Shown: positions 1 through 8,502, counted from the first letter of the stretch. The stretch: DNA of 55,557 nt from Bordetella parapertussis (GCA_945861875.1 CAMAWC010000013.1:1-55557); one strand, 5' to 3'. The notes: generated by a model not told the origin, from the sequence alone. Numbers and translations are program-made.

Positions 1-1017
1 TGCATACGCAAGGCGGTGGCGCTGCAAGAGGGCATAGGCCTTGATGTCATCACCGACGGTGAAATCAGCCGGCTGAATTTCCAGGACAGTTTCGGGCTGT
101 CGGTCGGCGGTTACGACAACGGCAAGAAGGACATCCTCAAGCTGCACGAGCAGCGCGCAGAGGGCGCGACGCCGATGGCGCGCTGGGACATCCCCGACCT
201 CAACGGCCAGGGCACGCCGGTGTCGCACCGCCGTCCGGTAAAGGAGCGCATATTCCTTGCGCGCAACGTGCCGGCCGATGAATACAAACGCGTCGCGCCG
301 CTGGCGACCAAGCCGGTGAAAGTGAGCCTTGTCGGCCCCGACCGCGTGGCGCAGCGTTTTGACCACCAGAACTCCAAGGCCGCTTACGCCGACCAGGACG
401 CCTTCATGGCCGACCTGGTCGCCTTGCAGCGCAAGATCATCACCGGCCTTGTTGAGGCGGGCTGCCGTTACGTGCATATCGACGAGCCGGGCTACACCGC
501 TTATGTGGACAAGCCGTCGCTGGAGATCATGCGCGCGCGCGGCGAGGACCCGCAGGCCAATTTCTCGCGCTCGCTCAAGGCCAACGCCGACATCATCAAG
601 GGTTTTCCCGGCGTGACCTTCGGCATCCATGTTTGCCGCGGCAACCAGGCGAGCATGTGGCACCGGGAGGGCACCTACGATGACATCGCCGAGCGCATGT
701 TCAACGAACTGCCCTTTAACCGCTTCTTGCTCGAATACGACTCCGAGCGCGCCGGCAGCTTTGCGCCGCTGCGCCATGTGCCCAGGGGCAAGGTGGTGGT
801 GCTGGGGCTGATCAGCACCAAGGTGCCGAAAATGGAAAGTATTGAGGACCTCAAGCGCCGTGTCGGTGAGGCGACAAAATATTTGCCCCTGGAACAACTG
901 GCGCTCAGCCCGCAATGCGGCTTTGGCTCGGACATCGTCGGCAACCTCATCAGCGAGGACGACCAGAAGAGAAAACTGGAACTGATGGTCGAAGCGGCGA
1001 GGCAGATATGGGCGTGA
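1..1017 (+). CDS. Cobalamin-independent methionine synthase (MetE) C-terminal-like protein, 5' end missing
   Basis: The reading frame is open from the first base, so the gene starts upstream of the window; about 338 residues are visible. It resembles the C-terminal catalytic barrel of MetE, the zinc enzyme that moves a methyl group from methyl-folate to a thiol. The expected zinc ligands can be seen: a His-x-Cys in the segment IHVCRGN, a Glu in LLEYDSERAG, and a Cys in SPQCGFGS close to the C-terminus. Stand-alone proteins of this kind are common in soil bacteria and are often not methionine synthases but demethylases of other methyl donors. The stop overlaps the start of the next gene, a Bug receptor, so the two are probably one transcript and may serve the same substrate. 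The family is clear; the substrate is unknown. Confidence 0.85.
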   Translation, partial: CIRKAVALQEGIGLDVITDGEISRLNFQDSFGLSVGGYDNGKKDILKLHEQRAEGATPMARWDIPDLNGQGTPVSHRRPVKERIFLARNVPADEYKRVAPLATKPVKVSLVGPDRVAQRFDHQNSKAAYADQDAFMADLVALQRKIITGLVEAGCRYVHIDEPGYTAYVDKPSLEIMRARGEDPQANFSRSLKANADIIKGFPGVTFGIHVCRGNQASMWHREGTYDDIAERMFNELPFNRFLLEYDSERAGSFAPLRHVPRGKVVVLGLISTKVPKMESIEDLKRRVGEATKYLPLEQLALSPQCGFGSDIVGNLISEDDQKRKLELMVEAARQIWA

Positions 1018-1985
1018 TGCGCGTCGCGGCATGGCTCGCAGCGGTGGTGCTGACGCTGCCCTCCGCGGCAGTGGCGCAGACGGCCGCCTATCCGTCGCGG
1101 CCGGTGCGCATGATTATCCCGGCGGCGCCTGGCGGCAACCCCGACCTGCTTGCGCGCATGCTGTCGCAAAAACTCGCCGATGCCTTCGGCAAGCCCTTCA
1201 TCGTCGAGAACGTGCCGGGCGCGGGTGGCATAGTCGCTGCCGAGATGCTGGCCAAGGCGGCGCCCGACGGCCAGACGCTGATGCTGGGCGACTCGGGGGC
1301 GCTCGCCATCAACAGCGCGCTCAACAGCAAGCTCGGCTACCAGCCCTTGCGCGATTTTGCACCCGTCACGGCGCTGATGATGGTGCCGACGGTGCTGGTG
1401 GTGAACCCGGCGGTGCAGGCGAACACCCTGGCTGAATTCATCGCGCTGGCCAAGGCCAAGCCGGGCAGCATCAACTACGGCTCGGCCGGCGGCGGTTCGA
1501 TACACCACCTGACCATGGCGATTTTTGCCGCGCGTACCGGCATCGAGGTCGTGCACGTGCCCTACAAGGGCGGCACCGCACTGGTCGGCGGTGTGCTGGC
1601 GGGCGACGTGCAGGCCGGATTCTCGGGCATCCCCAACGTGCAGCAGGCGATACGCGCCGGAAGGTTGCGTGTGCTGGGCATCAGCATAGGCCGGCGTTCG
1701 GCCTCGATGCCGGAAGTGCCGACCTTTAACGAGCAGGGCATCGCCGGCTTTGACGTTGCCACGACCATAGGCATGCAGGTGCCGGCGGGAACGCCCAAGG
1801 AAATCATCGCCCGCCTGCAGGCGGTGGTGGCGCGCGCACTGCGCGACAAGGAACTGGCCGAGCGCATGCAGAACCTTGGCATGGAGCTGGCGGAAAACGG
1901 CACCGAGGCCTACGCCCAGTTCATGCGCGAGGACCTGGAACGCTACGCCGCGGCGGTCAAGGCGGCAGGCATCAAGCCGGAGTAA
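1008..1985 (+). CDS. Bug/TctC-family periplasmic solute receptor
   Basis: The protein has about 325 residues, the normal length for tripartite tricarboxylate transporter receptors, which bind organic acids in the periplasm. It opens with a signal peptide (hydrophobic stretch ending SAAVAQ) followed by the family start YPSRPVRMIIPAAPGG. The mid-protein motif VPYKGG and the late segment VPTFNEQGIAGFD are also typical. ATG at 1008 overlaps the upstream MetE-like gene by 10 bases; a second ATG at 1017 would overlap by one base and is equally possible. No TctA or TctB membrane partners are encoded nearby. The ligand cannot be read from sequence; the coupling suggests a substrate for the MetE-like enzyme. 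Confidence 0.9.
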   Translation: MGVMRVAAWLAAVVLTLPSAAVAQTAAYPSRPVRMIIPAAPGGNPDLLARMLSQKLADAFGKPFIVENVPGAGGIVAAEMLAKAAPDGQTLMLGDSGALAINSALNSKLGYQPLRDFAPVTALMMVPTVLVVNPAVQANTLAEFIALAKAKPGSINYGSAGGGSIHHLTMAIFAARTGIEVVHVPYKGGTALVGGVLAGDVQAGFSGIPNVQQAIRAGRLRVLGISIGRRSASMPEVPTFNEQGIAGFDVATTIGMQVPAGTPKEIIARLQAVVARALRDKELAERMQNLGMELAENGTEAYAQFMREDLERYAAAVKAAGIKPE

Positions 1986-1990
1986 GAGTT

Positions 1991-2090
1991 CCGTCATTCC
2001 GGGGCCGCGCAGCGGCACCCGGAATCCATGGGTTCGGGTTTTTGCAGAATTAACTAACCCCATGGATTCCCGCTTTCGCGGGAATGACGG
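1991..2090. repeat. Dispersed palindromic repeat (GTCATTCC type)
   Basis: The two ends are inverted copies: CCGTCATTCC at 1991 and GGAATGACGG ending at 2090. Inside are a second inverted pair (GGAATCCATGGG against CCCATGGATTCC) and a small GC hairpin, CCCGCTTTCGCGGG. The whole unit can fold into a long hairpin. A related unit lies at 40689-40814. Such elements are intergenic repeats in many proteobacteria. Here it separates the Bug receptor gene from the glutathione transferase gene and could affect mRNA ends. Confidence 0.85.
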
Positions 2091-2170
2091 TGTATGGCGC
2101 TTCGCGCCGCGCTAGAATACGCACCACCCACAAAATAGCGACCCCCCCGACTAACCCAAGGAGAGAAGCA

Positions 2171-2785
2171 ATGCTAACCCTGTTCTATGCCCCCGGCGCC
2201 TGTTCCATGGCCGCCCATATCGTGCTCGAAGAGTCCGGTGAAAAATACACGCCGAAAAAAGTCGACCTGTCCAAGGGCGAGCAACTGACGGCCGATTACA
2301 AGAAAATCCATCCACTTGGCCGCGTGCCGGCGCTGCTGCTGGATGACGGTGCGCCGTTGACCGAAAACACCGCGATCATGCCCTTCCTCGGCAAGCGCTT
2401 CAAAATGTGGCCCACCGAATCGATCGCAGAAGCGCAGGCGCTGTCGGTGATCGGATTTTTTGCCGCCAGCGTGCACCCGGCGCACGGCCACATCGGCCGC
2501 CCGGCGCGCTACACCGCCGACGAATCGGCCTTCCCCGGCATCCAGGCCATGGGCAAGAAGTCTTTCCACGAGTACCTCAAGCAGATCGACGGCATGTACG
2601 CCGGCAAGGAGTGGCTGACCGGCACCTACTCGGTGCTCGACGCCTACGCCTTTGTGTTCTACACCTGGGGCGTCAAGCGCGAGCTGCCGGTGGCCGAACT
2701 GAAGAATTACACCGCGGCGGCGCAGCGCATGGCGGCGCGTCCGGCGGTGCAGCGCGTGATGGCCGACGAGGGCGTGAAGCTCTGA
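2171..2785 (+). CDS. Glutathione S-transferase
   Basis: The 204-residue protein has the usual bacterial GST length. The N-terminal thioredoxin-like half begins MLTLFYAPGACSMAAHI, where the Cys/Ser pair after the first strand is the usual glutathione-activating position of beta-class enzymes. The segment VPALLLDDGAPLTENTAI carries the cis-proline and the Glu-Asn/Thr contact to glutathione. The C-terminal half is the helical domain. ATG at 2171 was chosen over the longer frame because it has a strong ribosome site (AAGGAGAGAAGCA) in front and gives the family N-terminus. It is a cytoplasmic conjugation or detoxification enzyme with unknown electrophile. It stands alone between a repeat and a hairpin. 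Confidence 0.93.
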   Translation: MLTLFYAPGACSMAAHIVLEESGEKYTPKKVDLSKGEQLTADYKKIHPLGRVPALLLDDGAPLTENTAIMPFLGKRFKMWPTESIAEAQALSVIGFFAASVHPAHGHIGRPARYTADESAFPGIQAMGKKSFHEYLKQIDGMYAGKEWLTGTYSVLDAYAFVFYTWGVKRELPVAELKNYTAAAQRMAARPAVQRVMADEGVKL

Positions 2786-2835
2786 GCCTGGCACGGCAAT
2801 AGGCGGGAAACCCTTGCTGGGTGCGCTTTTCCGGG

Positions 2836-2876
2836 TAACGGCTATCTTGCGCAGGCCTTGCGCACGATAGCCGTTA
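2836..2876. terminator. Strong intergenic hairpin, possible terminator
   Basis: TAACGGCTATC (2836-2846) pairs perfectly with GATAGCCGTTA (2866-2876), and the inner bases TGCGCA and TTGCGC extend the stem. It lies between the GST stop and the DoxX start. No clear T run follows on either strand, so termination is an inference; it could instead be an operator or an mRNA-stabilising hairpin. Confidence 0.45.
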
Positions 2877-2940
2877 TACTTCCTGCGGCAACGGGGCGAC
2901 AGACTCCGTGCCAAGCCGACAACCACAAGAGGAGATGACC

Positions 2941-3393
2941 ATGTCCGATTCCGCCAGCAAGCCGCGCCTGCTGCTGCCCGCGCTGCAACCCTTTTACGAC
3001 CGCATCACACCGCTCGCCTGGCCGCTGGTGCGCTGTGCCACCGGCCTGATCCTTGCCGTGCACGGCTGGGGCAAGGTGAGCAAGGGGGCCGAGGCCTTCG
3101 TGCCGACCTTTGCCAAGCTCGGATTCGAGCCGGCGATTCTTGTGTTCTGGACCTTGCTGGTGGTCGAGTTCGTCGGCGGCATCTGCCTCGCGCTCGGGCT
3201 GTTGACGCGCTTCTGGGCGGCTGCCATCACCATAGAAATGCTGGTCATCGTCAACCTTTATCTGCCGGCCGGATTCAGCTGGCTCGCCCGCGGCTACGAA
3301 TACGCGTTGTTGTGGGGGCTGGTGAGCCTGGCGATCTGGATCAAGGGCGGCGGCGAGTACTCGCTTGACCGTAAAATCGGCGTCGAACTGTAA
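2941..3393 (+). CDS. DoxX-family membrane protein
   Basis: This is a 150-residue integral membrane protein with four predicted membrane segments: around residues 23-43 (WPLVRCATGLILAVHGWGKV), 62-80 (ILVFWTLLVVEFVGGICL), 85-108 and 116-135. The pattern VRCATGLILAVHGWGKVSKGAEAF followed by a short loop is typical of DoxX/DoxD proteins, small membrane proteins of poorly defined redox or quinone-related function. ATG at 2941 follows AAGAGGAGATGACC, a good ribosome site. It has its own intergenic space on both sides, so it is probably transcribed alone. The family call is firm; the biochemical role is not known. Confidence 0.88.
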   Translation: MSDSASKPRLLLPALQPFYDRITPLAWPLVRCATGLILAVHGWGKVSKGAEAFVPTFAKLGFEPAILVFWTLLVVEFVGGICLALGLLTRFWAAAITIEMLVIVNLYLPAGFSWLARGYEYALLWGLVSLAIWIKGGGEYSLDRKIGVEL

Positions 3394-3401
3394 TTGTTCA
3401 A

Positions 3402-3442
3402 ATCGGCTGGAAAACCTTGTCTGGAGCGGGTTTCCGGCCGAT
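3402..3442. repeat. Intergenic hairpin, GGCTGGAAA/GGGTTTCC family
   Basis: ATCGGCTGGAAAACC pairs with GGGTTTCCGGCCGAT across an 11-base loop just after the DoxX stop. Related inverted pairs occur at 25467-25579, and looser ones near 2807-2834, 32588-32630 and 53340-53431. It looks like a small dispersed hairpin family that often follows stop codons and may act as a transcription end. Confidence 0.6.
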
Positions 3443-3480
3443 GGCATGATCGAAATCGTATTCGAAAAGCCATTCTGCCA

Positions 3481-4577
3481 ATGCAAGTCGTGTGCGTAAT
3501 TGCGCGTCTCGCAGCGCTTGTGCTACCCGCGCTGCTGGCCATGCAGGGCGCGACGGCCCTGGCGCAGGACGCCTACCCGGCCCGGCCGGTGAAAATTATC
3601 GCGCCGCAATCGCCCGGCGGCGGCGTCGACCTGGTGGCGCGGCTCATCGCCGACAAGCTGCGCATTGCCATGGGGCAGACCTTCCTGGTGGAGAACCAGG
3701 CCGGCGCCGGTGGCGCCATTGCCGCGCAAATGACGGCGCGCGCGGCGCCCGACGGCTACACGCTGATGATCGGCTACGTGGCCACGCACGCCACCAACCC
3801 GGCGGTGAAAAAGAACTTGGGCTTTGACCAGATCAAGGACTTCACACCCATTGCGATGATTGGTGGCACGCCCAACCTGCTGGTGGTGTCCAAGGCGGTG
3901 CCTGTGAACACGCTCGCCGAGTTCGTCGCCTACGCCAAGGCCAACCCGAGAAAAGTTGACTACGGCACTTCCGGCGTGGGCACGCTCAACCACCTGAGTT
4001 CAAGCACGCCTCGGGCGTGCCCAGCATGGCGGTGCCCTACAAGAGCATAGGCCAGGCCTTTACCGATTCGATGAGCGGGCAGATCCAGGTGATCTTCCCC
4101 GGGCTTGCCGCGGCGATGCCGCATGTAAAATCGGGCGCCTTCAAGCCGCTTGCCGTTACCGCGGACAAACGCCAGGCGGTGCTGCCCAATGTGCCGACCT
4201 TCAAGGAGCTCGGCTACGAGGGCTTTGAAGGGCTTACCTGGTATGGCGTCATGGGCCCGAAGAACCTGCCGCCGGCCATCGTCAAGCGCCTCAACGAGGA
4301 GATCAACAAGATCCTCGCCTCGCCCGACCTGCGCGAGACCTTTGCCGTGCAGGCCCTCAACGTCATGCCGATGACGCCGCCGCAATTCGGCAAATACGTC
4401 GCCGACGAAATCGCCCACTGGACGGCGGTGGCCAAGGCCAGCAAGATTGAGGCGGATTGCGCTGCTGCGCCACTGATCAGCATCAGTACGGCCACGCAGC
4501 CCAGACGGCACTTCGCTATAGATTTCATTGATGAATTCCTTGTCTTGGCGAATTATCCGGGGATTGGTCGTGGATAG
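3481..4577 (+). pseudogene. Bug/TctC-family receptor, frameshifted and with an abnormal C-terminus
   Basis: The first frame (ATG 3481) gives a signal peptide ending ATALAQ and a normal start YPARPVKIIAPQSPGGG, and follows the family through VGTLNHLS near 3996. Coding then moves to another frame, which continues with FKHASGVPSMAVPYKS. A few bases are missing near 3995-4002, so the full-length protein cannot be made unless the break is an assembly error. The second frame follows the family to VAKASKIEAD near 4455 and then runs into about 40 residues unlike any Bug C-terminus, which suggests a second lesion or a rearranged end. The next feature downstream is also a relic, so this is a decay zone. 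Confidence 0.8.
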
Positions 4578-4585
4578 CCGGTCAT

Positions 4586-5010
4586 CTACAACAGTGTCTT
4601 TGCCAGTGCCTGCGCGAAGGCATGCGGATCAGAGTGGCCGGCGGCGTGGTTCAGCCGGACACGTTGCCCGTTGTGCTTGAGGACGAAGGTCGGAAAACCG
4701 CCGCCGCCCACTTCGGCGAGCAGGCGGTGCGCGGATTTCGCTGCTGCCGCGACGCCCGGATCCAGGGCGGTGTCAAATGCGGCGGTGAACATGGCCTCGG
4801 GCAAGCCGTATTCATGCCACGCCCGGTTCTGCGCGTCCGGCACCGTTGCGACGCCTTGCGGCTCTAGGACATACTGGCGCGGCGCGGGTTTGTTGAAGTC
4901 CCAATCCTCGACGTTGACCACCGTATAAACGGCGACGCCTGCGCCATTTGGCATCTTGAGGGGGGGCGGTTGACGATCGGGGAGAAATCGAAGCGTTGGC
5001 GTGGATCCAT
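4586..5010 (-). pseudogene. Chimeric relic: polysaccharide-deacetylase N-terminus joined to DsbA-like C-terminus
   Basis: Read on the minus strand from ATG 5010, the start (MDPRQRFDFSPIVNRPP) and the following VAVYTVVNVEDWDF and AWHEYG match the N-terminal region of PuuE/allantoinase-like polysaccharide deacetylases. A run of seven Gs at 4960-4966 puts the two pieces out of frame; eight would restore it. Near 4805 the sequence switches to the last 70 residues of a DsbA/FrnE-like thiol oxidoreductase, with GGFPTFVLKHNGQ and DPHAFAQALAKTLL. The middle of both proteins is gone. A deletion joining two neighbouring genes explains this best. No function is expected. Confidence 0.7.
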
Positions 5011-5012
5011 GA

Positions 5013-5041
5013 TTGAAATATGTTACTTGATATGTTATAAA
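5013..5041 (+). promoter_or_regulatory. Sigma-70-like promoter with embedded operator motif (site a)
   Basis: TTGAAA (5013-5018) and TATAAA (5036-5041) are 17 bases apart, close to an ideal sigma-70 promoter, 50 bases before the Bug gene at 5091. The spacer holds ATGTTACTTGATAT, followed by GTTATAAA. The same core occurs at 8591-8612 and 19725-19746 in reverse orientation, and a diverged version at 18180-18201 aligns base for base at 17 of 22 positions. A repressor bound here would block polymerase. Confidence 0.7.
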
Positions 5042-5090
5042 AAGGGCCACGGGTTTTCGCAACCCGGGTTCTATTTTGACGGAGTGACCA

Positions 5091-6056
5091 ATGCGTCGCC
5101 TGACCCGCCTGCTGTTACTCGTTCTGGTCGCCCTCGCGGCGAATCCCGTAATGGCGCAATCAGCCTGGCCGGCGCGCCAGGTGCGCCTGATCGTGCCGCT
5201 GGCCGCCGGAGGCACGGCCGATGGCGTCGCGCGCGTGGTGGCCGAAAAACTCTCGGTGATTTGGGGACAGCAGGTGCTGGTCGAGAACCGTGCCGGTGGC
5301 AACACCATCATCGGTACCGAAGCCCTCGCCAAGGCCGCGCCGGACGGGTACACCATTGGCATGGGCGTGATCACCTCGCATGTCGCCAATGCGTTCCTCT
5401 TTGCGAAACTGCCCTATGACGCCGACAGGGATTTTTCCTCGCTCGCGCTGCTTGGCATAAGCCCGATTTTCCTGATCGTGCACCCCTCGGTCCCGGCTGC
5501 AAACCTGCAGGAGTTCCTTGGCTACGTCAGGGCGAACCCCGACAAGGTTTCGTATGCAAGCACCGGTTACGGATCGTCCTTTCACCTGGCCACCGAGCAC
5601 CTGATACAGCGCACCGGCATACGCATGGTGCACGTGCCCTACAAAGGCATGGGCGCCGCGTTGCAGGACCTGCTGGCCGGGAATGTTCAGGTAGCGATGG
5701 ACGTCTCGACCATGTCCCAGGTAAGACAAGGCAAACTCAAGGTGCTCGGGGTTGCCAGCACCCAGCGCTTTGCCGGTGCACCCGACGTACCTTCGTTCGC
5801 CGAGCAGGGACTGCCGGACTTTGAATTCAACACCTGGCTGAGCCTCCACGCGCCGGCCGGCCTCCCGGCCGACCTGCAGGCGCGCATCAGCGCCGACGTC
5901 AACCGCGTTCTCCAGATGCCGGATGTGCGCCAGAGGATGCTGGCAATGAGTTACGTGCCCGCCGGCGGCACGCCGGCCGAGCTTTCCGCGCATCTCGCAT
6001 CGGAGCGAAGGAAAATTGGCGGTCTGATCCGCGCCGCCGGGATCAAGCCTGAGTAA
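5091..6056 (+). CDS. Bug/TctC-family periplasmic solute receptor
   Basis: The protein has 321 residues with a clean signal peptide (LLLLVLVALAANPVMAQ). The mature start WPARQVRLIVPLAAGGTADG is the family signature, followed by KAAPDGYTIG, HVPYKGMG and VPSFAEQGLPDFEF. ATG 5091 sits nine bases after GACGGAG. Site a, a strong promoter with the shared motif, lies directly upstream and gntR lies 118 bases downstream, so receptor and regulator are likely one transcript under the regulator's control. The ligand is unknown. No membrane partner genes are in the window, so the receptor probably uses TctAB proteins encoded elsewhere. Confidence 0.9.
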   Translation: MRRLTRLLLLVLVALAANPVMAQSAWPARQVRLIVPLAAGGTADGVARVVAEKLSVIWGQQVLVENRAGGNTIIGTEALAKAAPDGYTIGMGVITSHVANAFLFAKLPYDADRDFSSLALLGISPIFLIVHPSVPAANLQEFLGYVRANPDKVSYASTGYGSSFHLATEHLIQRTGIRMVHVPYKGMGAALQDLLAGNVQVAMDVSTMSQVRQGKLKVLGVASTQRFAGAPDVPSFAEQGLPDFEFNTWLSLHAPAGLPADLQARISADVNRVLQMPDVRQRMLAMSYVPAGGTPAELSAHLASERRKIGGLIRAAGIKPE

Positions 6057-6174
6057 GGCAGTCGGCGGCGCGCCGGTCACGCATGGGCCTGAAAAAATGC
6101 TATAAGAATGCGCGACGAGAAAGTCGACTGCGGAGGAAGGGTGTCGACCACGTAAAAAGGAGACGTGCAAGAAT

Positions 6175-6879
6175 ATGGCAACGCGTCAGAAACGCGGTGA
6201 ACCGCGGAGCGTAAAACGCGAACCGCGTGCGCCAAGGGAGCAGGCGCTGCTCGAGCCCGCCCCCAAGGGCTCGCTCGGCGACGAAGCTTACGAGGCCATC
6301 AAGTGGCAGATCCTGACGATGGAGCTGGCGCCGGGAACCTTCTTGAACGTGCAGGAACTGTCCGAACGCCTGGGTCTGGGCCGCTCGCCCGTGCATTACG
6401 CCGTGCACCGTTTGCAACATGACGGCCTGCTCGAAGTAATACAGCGCAAGGGCATCCTGGTGCGCAGTTGGTCGCCGCAGGCGATCAACCATGTCGTCGA
6501 GGCGCGCATTCCGCTGGAGATGGCGATGGTGCGGCTCGCCGCAGCGCGTGCGACCGAGGAACAGTTGCGCGCGCTCAAGGCCCGCCTCGCCGAGGGTAAA
6601 AAACTCGTTACCGCAAAGAACCGTCAGGGCCTGATGGAACTCGATCACGATTTCCACAGTGGTCTTGCCGCCTGCGCCGACAATCCGGTCATTGGCGAAC
6701 TGCTGCAAACGCTGCACCAGCGCTCAACGCCGCTATGGTCTACGGCGGTGGCGGGGCAGCGCGATTACGCCCAGGTGCAGGAACAGCACGAGAAGGTGCT
6801 CGCCCGCGTGGCCGCGCGCGATGCCGAGGGCGCGGCCGAGGCGGTTCGCCAGCACCTGCAGGCGCTGGTGCGCAAGTAA
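6175..6879 (+). CDS. GntR-family (FCD type) transcriptional regulator, copy 1
   Basis: The 234-residue protein has an N-terminal winged helix (about residues 38-103) with recognition-helix segment LGRSPVHYAVHRLQHDGLLEV, and a C-terminal helical FCD ligand domain ending AEAVRQHLQALVR. FCD metal-type ligands are plausible in DHDFHSGLA and in the later Gln/Glu/His cluster. A basic tail of about 30 residues precedes the helix. It is about 85% identical by eye to the regulator at 18254 over the last 205 residues, and the recognition helix is identical. ATGCTATAAGAA at 6097-6108 resembles one half of site a, which would fit autoregulation. It faces the receptor gene at 6887-7918, with stops only 7 bases apart. 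It probably represses local uptake and catabolic genes until a ligand binds. Confidence 0.92.
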   Translation: MATRQKRGEPRSVKREPRAPREQALLEPAPKGSLGDEAYEAIKWQILTMELAPGTFLNVQELSERLGLGRSPVHYAVHRLQHDGLLEVIQRKGILVRSWSPQAINHVVEARIPLEMAMVRLAAARATEEQLRALKARLAEGKKLVTAKNRQGLMELDHDFHSGLAACADNPVIGELLQTLHQRSTPLWSTAVAGQRDYAQVQEQHEKVLARVAARDAEGAAEAVRQHLQALVRK

Positions 6880-6886
6880 GTTCCCG

Positions 6887-7918
6887 CTAGTCTGCGCGTG
6901 CGCCGGAGATGCGCACGATGCGTTCCCACTTTTGCGTTTCACTGCGGATGTGGCGCGCGAATTCATCCGGCGACGTGCCGCGCAACTCCACCCCAAGCGC
7001 GGCAAAGCGCGCCTCGACCTCGGGCTTGCGCAGCGCCATCGCAATGCCCTCACTCAGGCGCTCGACGATGTCGCGCGGCGTGCCGGCGCGCACAACGATG
7101 CCGAACCAGGGTGTCGCCTCGAAGCCCGGCAGGCCCGATTCGTCCACGGTCGGAATATCGGGGGCGGCTCGAATGCGTTTCTTTTCGGCCACGGCGAGGG
7201 CGCGCAGGGCGCCGCTCTTCGCATGCGGCAGGCTGGTGGTGGTGTTGTCGAACATCAGTTGCACGCGTCCGGCCAGCAGGTCGGTGAGGGCGGGCGCGCT
7301 GCCCTTGTAGGGCACATGCACGATGTCGGTTCCGGTCATGGACTTGAACAGCTCAAGTGCAAGCTGTCCGGTCGAGCCGTTGCCTTGCGACGCGGCCGAC
7401 AGCTTGCCCGGGTTTGCCCTGGCGTAAGCAATGAGTTCGCGCACGTTAGAAACGGGCAGTGAGAGGTTCACCACCAGCAGCAGCGGCGCCACGGCGACCA
7501 GGGACACCGGCGCAAATGCCGTTTGCGCATCAAAGGGCAGCGATGCATACAGGCTGGCATTGATGGCGAGCGGTCCTGGTGGCGTGATGAGCAGGGTATA
7601 GCCATCGGCCGGACCCTTGGCGAGGATTTCCGCGCCGAGGTTGCCGTTGGCGCCGGGGCGGTTTTCAACCACCACCGACTGGCCGAGCAGCACGCCCAGT
7701 TCCGCGCCTATGCTGCGCGCCAGCGTGTCGGCGGTACCGCCTGGTGGATTGGTGGCAATGAGGCGCAAAGGTCGCGCCGGCCAGGACTGCGCCTGCGCGA
7801 TCTGAGCCTGTAGGGCAAAGACGAGGAACGCGGCGAATATCGAATAGAGGCGGATGAAACGACAACGCCCCCTGGCACTGGCACTGGTACCGCGAAAATC
7901 CTGAAAAGACTCTGGCAT
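6887..7918 (-). CDS. Bug/TctC-family periplasmic solute receptor (parent of the broken copy at 18955)
   Basis: This 343-residue receptor has an unusually long N-terminus (about 20 residues before the hydrophobic core) and then a signal peptide ending AQIAQAQ. The mature part begins WPARPLRLIATNPPGGTADT and keeps the family motifs ADGYTLLI, HVPYKGSAPA and IPTVDESGLPGFEATPW. ATG 7918 is the only in-frame start before the signal sequence. It is convergent with gntR copy 1. The same gntR/receptor arrangement recurs at 18254-19705, where the receptor is broken. Upstream lies a transposase relic that separates the gene from the promoter at 8580. Confidence 0.88.
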   Translation of the reverse strand: MPESFQDFRGTSASARGRCRFIRLYSIFAAFLVFALQAQIAQAQSWPARPLRLIATNPPGGTADTLARSIGAELGVLLGQSVVVENRPGANGNLGAEILAKGPADGYTLLITPPGPLAINASLYASLPFDAQTAFAPVSLVAVAPLLLVVNLSLPVSNVRELIAYARANPGKLSAASQGNGSTGQLALELFKSMTGTDIVHVPYKGSAPALTDLLAGRVQLMFDNTTTSLPHAKSGALRALAVAEKKRIRAAPDIPTVDESGLPGFEATPWFGIVVRAGTPRDIVERLSEGIAMALRKPEVEARFAALGVELRGTSPDEFARHIRSETQKWERIVRISGARAD

Positions 7919-7999
7919 TGTCCGTGTCCCGTAAAGTACATTCCAATCGAGATATGAGTCTGAGCTGAGTAGAGGTGATTTTTTTTGCTACGTACCCTG

Positions 8000-8020
8000 T
8001 GCATAACCCGATTGCATAAC
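8000..8020. repeat. Short direct repeat TGCATAAC
   Basis: TGCATAAC occurs at 8000-8007 and again at 8013-8020, a 13-base period. It lies just beyond the end of the transposase relic and upstream of the minus-strand receptor. It could be a regulator binding site or a remnant of the insertion end; nothing in the sequence decides. Confidence 0.4.
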
Positions 8021-8036
8021 GGGGTTGGGGTGTTGT

Positions 8037-8502
8037 TCAGGCCGCTGTTTTCGATCGGTTAAAAATGGTTTTAAACAGAATTTCGCGCGCGTTGTTGAGG
8101 TGCCGCGCGAGTTTATTATCGGTGATGGCGGCAACTTGTGCATCGAACTGCTCGAAGGTGATACCTGGCTTGAGGAATTGTTCGGCCTTATCCAGGGATT
8201 TTATTTTTTCGTAGGGTGTCATCATCAGTTTTTAGGAATAGCGCTTGATCAGTGGGCGTCGATCACAGAACCGTTTGACCAGCCGGGTGAGTTGTTGGCG
8301 CGCATAGCCGTTGATCCGCTCCAGAAAGGCAGCACCACGGCCTTGTCGGCACGCTTCAGACCAGACGCGCGTAGCCGAAGCGCCGCAAGGTGCGGGCGAT
8401 AAAGCCGTAGCGCTCCTCGGCAGCCAACACAAAATAGACCGTCACCGTCCCTTCAAGAAATGCCTGTATCTGGGCCAACGTCTGCAACCGCTTGTCGTTC
8501 AT
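8037..8502 (-). pseudogene. Transposase/integrase-core relic (IS481-like), catalytic core deleted
   Basis: On the minus strand from ATG 8502 the frame gives MNDKRLQTLAQIQAFLEGT and RYGFIARTLRRFGYARL, the typical start of a betaproteobacterial integrase-core transposase. A frameshift near 8360-8400 moves coding to the frame reading FLERINGYARQQLTRLVKR, which stops at 8232. The C-terminal piece TPYEKIKSLDKAEQFLKPG follows at once (8225-8037). The DDE catalytic core between them, normally some 200 residues, is missing. I recognise the family from these end segments only; the assignment to IS481 is likely but not certain. No clear terminal repeats were found. Confidence 0.7.

Noticed and set aside
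675..2063. Long minus-strand open frame opposite the MetE-like and Bug genes
   Set aside because: It is antisense to two well-recognised proteins and shows a low-complexity, Arg/His-rich composition typical of shadow frames in GC-rich DNA.
8000..8020. CRISPR or tandem repeat array
   Set aside because: Only two short units are present with no spacers or cas genes.
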